From Phycisphaera sp. (GTDB lineage: Bacteria > Planctomycetota > Phycisphaerae > Phycisphaerales > Phycisphaeraceae), in NCBI GenBank assembly GCA_016125215.1, contig WGMF01000012.1:1-64000 (forward strand): a stretch of DNA of 64,000 bases, read 5' to 3'. The translations under genes and the position numbers were made by a program. Below the pieces are notes generated by a model, which saw only the letters and a list, made by a program, of their open reading frames with translations, made no database searches and had not been told where the DNA came from. Below, one piece after another: positions 1 through 7,250 of the stretch; position 1 is the stretch's first letter; each line of letters begins with the position of its first letter.

Positions 1-133
1 ATGAGCCTCTCCTGACATTGAGGAAAGGCTCCATGATGGGATCGAATTGAAGTCGATGCAGGTCATGATTCGTTGCAGATCGCGCGGTTGATTGAAGTTA
101 GAATGATTCTTGCATCAAACGTTGGGACAGTAG

Positions 134-266
134 TGATGATTGATGATTGATGATCTCAGAACGATGACACACTCCCACCCATCACCAGTCACCAGTCACC
201 AGTCACCACCGATCATATTCTTGGCGCACGCTCTCCCCTCTTGGCGTTCTTGGCGTTTCAACACGA
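134..266. repeat. Composite short-period repeat block downstream of the VIT/vWA gene
   Basis: Three unrelated short-period arrays lie side by side: a 7-nt TGATGAT array (134-159), a 7-nt ACCAGTC array (about 180-207) and copies of a CTTGGCG unit (about 220-258). The block lies just beyond the stop codon of the minus-strand gene at 277. The same families recur near 3.3, 7.1, 45.0 and 55.0 kb. Bases 1-133 show no gene or recognisable element. Confidence 0.8.
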
Positions 267-276
267 ATGACCGCGA

Positions 277-2601
277 CTACCGCACCACGTACACCGTGTC
301 GTCGATGAGCAGTTGGACGTTCTGCCCGACGCTCAGCCAGGCGGCGGCGTCTTTGTGGGCGTTGGCAAGTTTGAAGTATTCGTCGCTGTTGAGTTTCACC
401 TCGACACGTTTGGCGTCGGTCTGGTTGGCCACATTGGAATCGATCCACTCGTCGCCGTTCTGGTAGAAGGCCCTGCCGCGCACGAACTTGACCTGTTGCT
501 CCTGGAGCTTCTTGACGCCGGCCCGTTCACCGAGCTGACCCTGGCCGCCTTGTGCGTAGAACTCGGCCATCGGTTGAGAAGTCGCCGGTGCGCTGGGTGT
601 CGCGGCGGACTTGAGCGCCAGGTTCGCGTTGGCCGCGTCGAGCGCCGCGGCACCGGACTTGGAGGTATTCATCTCCTCCCAGGCCCGACCGGCGTCACGT
701 CGCGCCGAGACGTCGCCTTCGAGTGACTGCAGCGTCCTGGCTGCCACCGGCACGTTGCGCCTGGATTCGTCCTCCACGATCAGGTAAGCCGTGTAGGGCG
801 TGACGATGCCGTATTGCCGGGCAAGCAGCGTTACTTCGTCCCGCAGCTCGGCGCTCTCGCCGTGCAGTCGGATCTCGTCGAGCAGGTAGCCCACGCGGCG
901 CTGCGCCCAGAGGCGCGGCACGAAGTCACGGGTTACGTCGTCCCCAGGGAGTTTCAGTTCATACACATATTGTTCTTTGACCCCGTTCATATTGCCCGCG
1001 AGCGTCACGGTCACGTCGCCGTCGCCCGTGTAGCGCCCGGTCACGATGAGCTGCTCACCCTTGAACATATCCGGCAGGTCCCCGGGGAAGACCTTGCTCA
1101 CGCGTACACCCTTGAAGTCGAGTGACAGCGCGGTCAGCACGGGCGACGAGAGCTTGGAATAGAACGACGAAACCTTGACCTCGATGTCTTCACCCGGCAC
1201 GACGTACTGGCTCACCGCCCTGGTCGCCTCGGTGACCTTGTCGAGCAGGTGGGTGTTGAGTTCGTTGCCCACGCCGAAGCAGAAGACGCGGGGCGTGCGC
1301 ACCCTTGGCTGGCGGCCGATGACGGTAGACACCGATTGCACGATCGCCTCTTCGTCTGTCTGCCCGACGGTCGGCTTGCCGTCGGTGAGGAAGATGATGT
1401 TGCAGGGTCGTTTGTCCGCATCGGTCGCGTCTTCGGACATTTTCAGGGCCGTGTGCAGGGCATCGTAGATCGCGGTGCCCCCGATGGGCTTGAGGTTGTT
1501 GATGAAATCGAACGCCTTGGTCTTATTCGAGTCATTCAGGGGTGAAAGCGAGCCGAACATCGGCTCGGCCTCGGTTGAAAAACGGACGATGTCGAACCGA
1601 TCGCCCTTGTTGAGGTTCTCGATGCAGAACTTGAGCGCGGCCTTGGCCTGTTCGAGTTTTTCGCCGGCCATCGAGCCGGAGGTGTCCATCACGAAGATGA
1701 CATCCTGCGAGACCGCCTTGTTCTTCGCTGCCTGCCACGTCGGTGAGGCCAGCAACATGAAGTAACCGCCCTCCTTATCCTGCTTGTCGTGGTAGGCCAA
1801 CAGGCTCACGCCGACCTGCTCGTCGGCCTTGTCGACAGGTGAGAAGAACAACTGGAAATCCACGGGCGTCGCCATGTTGCGTTCTTCGTAGCCGACCACC
1901 GCCTCGTCGGAGCCGTGCTGTTTCACTTCGACCTTGTGCGAGGGCGAGTAGACGTTGGCCAGGCCGCCTTGGTTTTCGAGGCTCACCTTGATGCTGACGC
2001 CGCCGACGCTCCCGGGTGCAAAACGGTCGGCCCCGAGCGGGTAGGTGTACCCCACGACTCCCGCGTCCTTGCGCAGCAATTGCGTATAACGGAGTGTCAG
2101 GGTCTTCTTGCTGTTGGGCTCGATGGGGAAAACGCGGACCTTGAACAGACGCTGGCCGGCGTATTCCATCAGGGCCGGGTCACGCATCGAACGCACGATG
2201 TTTTCGTAGATCGTCCGCGCCTTGTCGGCGTCGAGAAGCTCCGCCTCCTGCTGCTTGCCGTTGATGTCCATCGTGAACTTGTCGATCTTGGCGTCGATCG
2301 GCACGGGGAAGAGGTACGTCCCCTCGACCCGCTGGCCGGACGTGTTGTAGAAGACCTGCTCGACATCCGTGGTGGCGACCTGGCCCTTGACCGTCACCTC
2401 GATGCGGTGCGAGTCGAGCCGAAGGGGATTGGCCGTCGTCGTGGGCGGCGGCGTGGGCACCGGCACCGGACGAAGAATCACATCCGGTTGGTCCACCACA
2501 ATCAGCACCTGGCCAAACACGGCGGCCTGGCAAATCATCACCGTCAACATCGCAAGAAACATCGAATAAAAAGAGCCCTTCGTGTGCGCTCGTCGTTCCA
2601 T
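277..2601 (-). CDS. VIT domain and von Willebrand factor A domain protein, exported
   Basis: The protein has about 774 residues. An N-terminal hydrophobic segment (about residues 11-32) should send it out of the cytoplasm. A VIT (vault/inter-alpha-trypsin) domain follows at about 60-190. A von Willebrand A domain starts near residue 300 with the metal-binding DTSGSM motif (MIDAS) at about 306-311. The C-terminal third is Ala/Gln-rich without a recognised domain. The order VIT-vWA matches inter-alpha-trypsin-inhibitor heavy chain-like bacterial proteins; a ligand or partner cannot be named. ATG at 2601 is chosen because AAAGGG lies six bases ahead; an ATG at 2607 has no spacer from it. No sortase motif or C-terminal anchor is visible. 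It is divergent from nuoC. Confidence 0.9.
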   Translation of the reverse strand: MERRAHTKGSFYSMFLAMLTVMICQAAVFGQVLIVVDQPDVILRPVPVPTPPPTTTANPLRLDSHRIEVTVKGQVATTDVEQVFYNTSGQRVEGTYLFPVPIDAKIDKFTMDINGKQQEAELLDADKARTIYENIVRSMRDPALMEYAGQRLFKVRVFPIEPNSKKTLTLRYTQLLRKDAGVVGYTYPLGADRFAPGSVGGVSIKVSLENQGGLANVYSPSHKVEVKQHGSDEAVVGYEERNMATPVDFQLFFSPVDKADEQVGVSLLAYHDKQDKEGGYFMLLASPTWQAAKNKAVSQDVIFVMDTSGSMAGEKLEQAKAALKFCIENLNKGDRFDIVRFSTEAEPMFGSLSPLNDSNKTKAFDFINNLKPIGGTAIYDALHTALKMSEDATDADKRPCNIIFLTDGKPTVGQTDEEAIVQSVSTVIGRQPRVRTPRVFCFGVGNELNTHLLDKVTEATRAVSQYVVPGEDIEVKVSSFYSKLSSPVLTALSLDFKGVRVSKVFPGDLPDMFKGEQLIVTGRYTGDGDVTVTLAGNMNGVKEQYVYELKLPGDDVTRDFVPRLWAQRRVGYLLDEIRLHGESAELRDEVTLLARQYGIVTPYTAYLIVEDESRRNVPVAARTLQSLEGDVSARRDAGRAWEEMNTSKSGAAALDAANANLALKSAATPSAPATSQPMAEFYAQGGQGQLGERAGVKKLQEQQVKFVRGRAFYQNGDEWIDSNVANQTDAKRVEVKLNSDEYFKLANAHKDAAAWLSVGQNVQLLIDDTVYVVR

Positions 2602-2735
2602 GACCATCCCTTTCGTGTGGGGTTTCCAGTTTGGGTCCCAGCGGCGTTCATCCGCGTTCTTCGGCGGCTAACCCGTTCGACGCACGACCCGCCCCGAAGT
2701 TTCATCCCCGGCTCAGGCCCGATACAATCCGTGTC

Positions 2736-3302
2736 ATGACCAAGCCCAACTTCAACCACCCCGCGCTGCCCCTTGTCAAAGAAAACTTCCCCGGCGTACG
2801 CCTCGTGGCAGGCGAATTCCGCGGCCAGACGACCTTGGTCGTGCCCAAAGATTCCCTCCACGACGTGCTGACGTTCCTCAAAAACGACCCCAGGTGCGCC
2901 TACGACTTTCTCTCCACCGTCCACGGCGTGGACTACCTGAACTACCCCACCCCCGGAAGTGGAAGTGGGGGTGGACGTTTTGCGGTCATCTACAACCTCG
3001 AATCCACCAGGCACAACACACGCCTGCTCGTCAAGGTCATGCTCGAGCCGACCCTCGACACGACAGGCATCGAAGATGACCCCGCCCTGCACATCCCCTC
3101 GGCGTGCGACCTCTGGCCCGGCGCCGAGTGGCCCGAACGCGAGGTCTTCGACATGTTCGGTATCCGGTTCGACAACCACCCCGACCCGCGGCGCATCCTC
3201 CTATGGGAAAAATACCCCGCACACCCGCTGCGCAAAGACTACCCGCTGACCGGAAGGGGCGAGCGCGAGGATTACAAGGTCATCGCGCGGGACAGCGCGT
3301 AA
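2736..3302 (+). CDS. nuoC: NADH-quinone oxidoreductase subunit C (30 kDa subunit)
   Basis: The protein has 188 residues. It carries the complex I 30-kDa signature: ER-EVFDMFGIRFDNHPD at about 132-149, then RRIL and a HPLRKDYPL tail. It is a peripheral-arm subunit of proton-pumping NADH dehydrogenase on the cytoplasmic face of the membrane. ATG 2736 gives the normal family start; the frame is open further upstream, but that stretch contains a dispersed repeat unit (2644-2672). A Gly/Ser-rich insertion (about residues 70-79) interrupts the usual N-terminal domain. No other nuo gene lies within the window, so this is either an orphan copy or part of a scattered complex I gene set. The 3' end converges on the gene at 3428 with a repeat block between. 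Confidence 0.93.
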   Translation: MTKPNFNHPALPLVKENFPGVRLVAGEFRGQTTLVVPKDSLHDVLTFLKNDPRCAYDFLSTVHGVDYLNYPTPGSGSGGGRFAVIYNLESTRHNTRLLVKVMLEPTLDTTGIEDDPALHIPSACDLWPGAEWPEREVFDMFGIRFDNHPDPRRILLWEKYPAHPLRKDYPLTGRGEREDYKVIARDSA

Positions 3303-3337
3303 GGGGTAGAAGAATCTCTGATGTCAGAACCGAGCCA

Positions 3338-3430
3338 TTGATGATTGATGATTGATGATGTCAGAATTGGATATGCCCATCGGTCACAAGCGACCGGGCA
3401 AAATAAAATCCACTCACCACTCACCACTCA
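3338..3430. repeat. Composite repeat block between convergent nuoC and the cyclase-fold gene
   Basis: The block contains a TGATTGA heptamer array (3338-3361), a hairpin unit GGTCACAAGCGACC (about 3380-3395) and a CACTCACC array up to 3430. The TGA stop of the minus-strand gene (3428-3430) is formed by the CACTCACC array itself. Confidence 0.8.
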
Positions 3431-4606
3431 CCGCACCGTCTGTTGCAGCGCGAGCACGGCGTATGCCGTAACGAGGCTGGGGTCGGCTTCCATCCAGCGG
3501 TCGGCTTCGTTGGTCCATGAGCCGTCTTCTTTCTGCAGGCTCGTGAGTTTTTCGATCAGTTCCTGAGCCCAGTCGTGCCCCTTGCCGTCCGCCGTGGTGA
3601 GCGTCGGGGACTTGCTCACACCCTCCCAAGCACGCATGGCACGGGCAAAAGTCAGGTAGTAGTAATACAGGCCCTGGAGTTTTTGCGGCTCGGTCAGACC
3701 GGGGTTCTGGTCGAGTGTGTAATTGTGTTTGACCCAGTCGAGCACCGCCGCGACGCGCGGGTCGTCGGGTGGGAGCTGGGCGTAGATGTAGCTCTTGAAG
3801 CCGGCGTAGGAAACCGAACCATAGGTCCGCAGGCCGCTGACGGGTTGACCCGCCTCGCCGGCCTTAATCATGTCCGGGCTGGCCTTGGATTCGGGCACAC
3901 CGATGTGGTCCTTGCCAATACTCGTCGAATAGATGAAACCGCCGTCGTTGACGATCTTGTCACCGAACTCCTTGTTTTCCTTCACGCCCTGGCAGCGCGT
4001 AATAAAGACCATCGCACGCTGGAACGCCGGGTCGTTGCAGTCCAGACCCGAGTCGTAGAGCGCCTGGATCATCATCTGGGTGTTGGACATGTCCGGTCGG
4101 CCCTCACCGCCGTAGCCCGCGCCGCCGTAGAAGGGATGTTGTTCGTTGATCGTAGCGCCATCGGGGTCGGCCTGGTTGTGCCACTGGAGGCTGCGGAGAT
4201 AGTCCTGCGCCGCCTTGATCCTCTCCTTCATGCCCGGCTGGTCCGCGAGGCGTGAGAAAGCGCTAAGGGCAATGGACGTGTTGTAGTTTTCGAGGATGCC
4301 GTTCTGGATCGACCCGTCGGGCTTGACGGCCGAGAGCACGTAGTCGTAAGCCTTGCGTGTGGCAGGGTCATCGAGCGAGGCGTTGGGCTGGTCAAGCAGC
4401 GCGTTGAGCACCAATGCGGTGACCGCCGGCCCGGGCTTGGGCGTCCACGAGCCGTCCTCGTTCTGTTTCGTCCGCAGGTAATCCAGTCCCTTCTTGATCG
4501 CTTCCTCAGCCTGTGTGCGGTGAGCCTCGTCCACCGCCCATACGGGCACGCAAAGGGCAAGGACCGTCATCACCATCAAGGTGTACGTTTTCATCGTATG
4601 ACGCAT
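3428..4606 (-). CDS. Exported prenyltransferase/squalene-oxidase repeat (cyclase-fold) protein
   Basis: The protein has 392 residues with a signal peptide (hydrophobic core about 8-18, ending near VWA). It is built from alpha/alpha-barrel repeats of the prenyltransferase/squalene-cyclase type, for example AIKKGLDYLRTKQNEDGSW near residues 31-49 and a closing LTSLQKEDGSW near 360. Exported proteins with these repeats are common in planctomycetes and are usually assigned no enzymatic role; the DXDD motif of true squalene cyclases is not seen. ATG 4606 is preferred because AGGAG lies eight bases upstream; a TTG at 4612 is the alternative. The last codons run into the repeat block at 3338-3430, which supplies the stop. 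It may belong to the same broad fold class as the toroid part of the giant proteins at 23 and 37 kb. Confidence 0.85.
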   Translation of the reverse strand: MRHTMKTYTLMVMTVLALCVPVWAVDEAHRTQAEEAIKKGLDYLRTKQNEDGSWTPKPGPAVTALVLNALLDQPNASLDDPATRKAYDYVLSAVKPDGSIQNGILENYNTSIALSAFSRLADQPGMKERIKAAQDYLRSLQWHNQADPDGATINEQHPFYGGAGYGGEGRPDMSNTQMMIQALYDSGLDCNDPAFQRAMVFITRCQGVKENKEFGDKIVNDGGFIYSTSIGKDHIGVPESKASPDMIKAGEAGQPVSGLRTYGSVSYAGFKSYIYAQLPPDDPRVAAVLDWVKHNYTLDQNPGLTEPQKLQGLYYYYLTFARAMRAWEGVSKSPTLTTADGKGHDWAQELIEKLTSLQKEDGSWTNEADRWMEADPSLVTAYAVLALQQTVR

Positions 4607-4693
4607 GGGCAAGGCTCCTGTGTGTAGGGTCGATCACCGAACTTGGGCGATCAACAAAAGATACGTGTATTGTAGCCAATGGTTCGTGCGGGA

Positions 4694-5401
4694 CTAATCA
4701 TTGGGCGGGTTCTTCCGCTGATCGAGCCTGCGCTCAAGCTCGTCGAGCCTGCGTTGCTCCGCGACGATCCGGGCCTTGCGCCGGGCGACTTCGCGTTCGG
4801 TGGCGGAGGTTTTGGCGGCCAGCAAGTCGTCGGGCACGACACCCATCTCAGCCAGTTCCGCGTCGGTGACACTCTGTAAACCCGGCGGCGGCGGGTCGTG
4901 CAAAATCTGCACAAGCGCCGGCACGCAGAACCCCGTGAGCACCAATGACACCACCAGCACCACACCGTGCAACACCAGCCAACCCACCCCCGCCCCACCG
5001 CTCCAGAGCAGGTAGCCGCTGAAGAACATCACCACGGTCAAACCGGCGCTGACCGATAACGCCCCCCACGCCGCACGGGGTTTTTCACTCTGAAGCCCCA
5101 AGCCGAACACCGCCAGCGCAAGCCCCGCGACCGTGGATGGGATCACCAGCAGCATCACGCCGGACCTGGCCCCCTGTGCGAGCGGGCCGACCGACGCCCC
5201 GACCGCATCGCTCTGCGCCTGTTGTACGTACTGCGTGAATGTCATCGGCGAGTCGAAGAGCCAGCCCATCGAACACAGGCAGCACGAGCCCATGAACAGG
5301 ACACCCCCAACAACCTGTAAGACCAGCCCGACGCCCTGGGCAAAAGCTCGCGGCGGAGGCGACAAGGGAGGAGGATCGGCTGGTGTGGGGTGGCTGCTCA
5401 T
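4694..5401 (-). CDS. Hypothetical four-helix membrane protein with cytoplasmic coiled tail
   Basis: The protein has 235 residues. A proline-rich start (residues 1-18) is followed by four predicted membrane helices at about 24-48, 82-104, 112-133 and 140-165. The charged tail ends in an Arg/Glu-rich helix (about 200-230) that could form a coiled coil or a short C-terminal oligomerisation helix. No catalytic motif or named family is recognised. It starts 18 bases after the stop of the membrane-protein gene at 5420 on the same strand, so the two are likely cotranscribed. Confidence 0.7.
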   Translation of the reverse strand: MSSHPTPADPPPLSPPPRAFAQGVGLVLQVVGGVLFMGSCCLCSMGWLFDSPMTFTQYVQQAQSDAVGASVGPLAQGARSGVMLLVIPSTVAGLALAVFGLGLQSEKPRAAWGALSVSAGLTVVMFFSGYLLWSGGAGVGWLVLHGVVLVVSLVLTGFCVPALVQILHDPPPPGLQSVTDAELAEMGVVPDDLLAAKTSATEREVARRKARIVAEQRRLDELERRLDQRKNPPND

Positions 5402-5419
5402 GCCGTGCTTGCGACGGGG

Positions 5420-5971
5420 CTAGTACCGTGTGTCGGCCTTGCGGGAAGCAAAAAGCCGGGTCAGCGTGTAGACCATGATGGCCAGTGGCGTGCCGAACAT
5501 CACGACGCCGGCCGTGAGCATGACGGGGTTGCCGCCCATCGCGGCGCTGGCGACGGCGTTGAGCAGCAGAAACCCTGTGATGATCGCCTGGGCCAGGACG
5601 ATCACGATGGCGGTCGTCGCCGCCCAGCGCACCGGCTTACGCACGAGAAAACCCAGCACGACCAGCGCCAGCCCGGGCAGCACACCAAACACGATGTAAG
5701 CCAGACCCATCATCGGCAGCGCATCGAACATCCTCGAGACCGCTTCGGTGGAGACCTGGTATTGCTTGGCGGCTTCCTGGATGAGTTTGTCACGATCAGT
5801 CGGCGGCAGCGCCATCGTCGCAAACATCATCAGTGACATGAATCCCAGACACACCGCCTCAAGCCCGCCGAGCACCCAGAGCATCAGCCCAGCCCGACGC
5901 GGGGCGCTCGGCGACACGGGCTGTGCGTCCCACTCATCCGACACCGGCGGTGTGTAAGGGCCTTGGTTCAT
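5420..5971 (-). CDS. Hypothetical membrane protein, cotranscribed with its neighbour
   Basis: The protein has 183 residues. A hydrophilic N-terminus with PPVSDEW is followed by four predicted membrane helices (about 28-52, 83-108, 114-138 and 145-168) and a basic tail. No family is recognised; the size and topology resemble the gene at 4694, and the pair may be distant paralogues. The reading frame is open further upstream, but that stretch is simply translated repeat (the CACAGAGG family), so the first ATG outside the repeat, at 5971, is taken as the start. Confidence 0.7.
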   Translation of the reverse strand: MNQGPYTPPVSDEWDAQPVSPSAPRRAGLMLWVLGGLEAVCLGFMSLMMFATMALPPTDRDKLIQEAAKQYQVSTEAVSRMFDALPMMGLAYIVFGVLPGLALVVLGFLVRKPVRWAATTAIVIVLAQAIITGFLLLNAVASAAMGGNPVMLTAGVVMFGTPLAIMVYTLTRLFASRKADTRY

Positions 5972-6008
5972 GCAGGTACGATCATCCTTGCCGCGTGTGT
6001 GAAAGATA

Positions 6009-6200
6009 TTCACCACAGAGACACAGAGGCACAGAGAGCAAGACAACAGAGCTGATCCATAGATTACGCAGATTGCGCAGATTCAATCCAATACCCCGAA
6101 CTCTTTGAAATCCTCTCTGAATAATCTGCGTCATCTGATTAATCTGCGGATAACTCCAGGTTCGATTCTTCTCTGTGTTCTCTGTGCCCTCTGTGTTAAT
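6009..6200. repeat. Nested inverted composite repeat (CACAGAGG outer arms, ATCTGCG inner arms)
   Basis: Outer arms: CACAGAGACACAGAGG-type sequence from 6009 and its reverse complement ending at 6200. Inner arms: GATTACGCAGATTGCGC near 6061 and its complement (AATCTGCG units) near 6120-6150. The whole can fold as one long imperfect hairpin. It occupies the gap between the sugar isomerase stop (6215) and the next minus-strand gene (start 5971). Confidence 0.85.
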
Positions 6201-6214
6201 CCCGGTTTGAGTTA

Positions 6215-7048
6215 TTAAACCATCAGCGCCGAGAGCCGCTCGACGGCTTTGCGCACGTCGCCCACGCGGTCGGCGCCGGCTTCGCGTTCGATGACGAGAT
6301 TCCCACGGAAGTTGTGCTCGGCGAGGGTTTGCAGAAACGCTTTCCAATCGACCTCGCCGTCGCCGATGGCCACTTCCTTGCCCCACGTGCCGGGGGTCGT
6401 GGTGCGGACAGCGTCCTTGATGTGAACCTGCTTGACGCGGGGCATGAGTTTCTTGAGCGCGGCAATGGGGTCGCCCTTGTCGTAGAGGATCATGTTGGCC
6501 GGGTCGAAGTTGATGCCGACGTTGGCCCGGTCGAGGAGGTCGAGGAACTGCCAGAGTGCGTCGGCGGTTTCCTGGCCGGTCTCGAAGATCAGGTCGAGTT
6601 GATGTTCTCGAAAGATGTCCGCGACCTCGCGCAGGCGCTGGACCATCTTGGGAAAGAGTGCGTCGCTTGTGCTGTCGGGGATGAAGCCAGCGTGCGTGCT
6701 GACCATCGTCAGGCCCAGCGCCCGGGCGCTGGCTGCGGTTTTCCGGGTGGTTTCAAGGTTGGCCTGCCAGTGCTCGTCGGGGACGAAGCCGCCTGTCGTT
6801 CTAATGGTTTCGAGCGACTTGTAATTCTCGCCCTTGGTCCCGAACATACCCGAGACGATGGTCATGCCCTCGTCGGCGAGTTGTGACTTCACACTGCCCC
6901 ACGTCGCGGGGTCGTTGTAAACGCCGTGCAGCGCGAGTTGCACCTTTTTCAAACCAAGTTCTTTCATACGACCCGCAAGGTCCGCAGGCGACCTGGGGTG
7001 CGTCGACCAACTGCAGATACCAAACTGGGAGGGGGATTGTTGATGCAT
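6215..7048 (-). CDS. Sugar phosphate isomerase/epimerase (xylose isomerase-like TIM barrel)
   Basis: The protein has 277 residues, the usual length for the AP-endonuclease-2/xylose-isomerase-like TIM-barrel family. Metal-binding positions of the family are visible: His in STHAGF, Glu in IFETGQE, Asp in GINFDPANM, His in KQVHIKD and the late Glu in LVIERE. The FDPANM motif is typical of sugar isomerases/epimerases in this group. No signal peptide is seen, so a cytoplasmic role in sugar or inositol catabolism is likely; the substrate cannot be read from the sequence. It is flanked by repeat blocks on both sides and is probably transcribed alone. Confidence 0.88.
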   Translation of the reverse strand: MHQQSPSQFGICSWSTHPRSPADLAGRMKELGLKKVQLALHGVYNDPATWGSVKSQLADEGMTIVSGMFGTKGENYKSLETIRTTGGFVPDEHWQANLETTRKTAASARALGLTMVSTHAGFIPDSTSDALFPKMVQRLREVADIFREHQLDLIFETGQETADALWQFLDLLDRANVGINFDPANMILYDKGDPIAALKKLMPRVKQVHIKDAVRTTTPGTWGKEVAIGDGEVDWKAFLQTLAEHNFRGNLVIEREAGADRVGDVRKAVERLSALMV

Positions 7049-7080
7049 GGATGATGGATGTTGTTAAGAAGAGAAATCCA

Positions 7081-7250
7081 TTGATGATTGATGAATGATG
7101 ATTGATGATCTCAGCGATCGGCGTCACCGGTCGCAAGCGACCGGGCTAAATGTGCATGATTTCAAGTTCTAACTCCTAACTCCTGTCTCCAAACTCCTGT
7201 CTCTTGTCTCTTGTCTTTATCTGCGTTCATCTGCGTTCATCTGCGGCTAA
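7081..7250. repeat. Composite repeat block at the nagB 3' end
   Basis: Four families are joined: the TGATTGA heptamer array (7081-7107), the perfect hairpin CCGGTCGCAAGCGACCGG (about 7128-7145), a heptameric AACTCCT/GTCTCTT array (about 7168-7212) and TTCATCTGCG decamers (7216-7250). The TAG stop of the NagB fusion gene (7247-7249) lies within the last decamer unit. Confidence 0.85.

Noticed and set aside
134-207. Possible CRISPR-like array (regular TGATTGA and ACCAGTC units)
   Set aside because: The period is 7 bases with no unique spacers and no cas genes anywhere in the window.
1915-2739. 274-residue open frame on the plus strand ending near nuoC
   Set aside because: It is antisense to the VIT domain and shows Arg/His-rich, low-quality composition.
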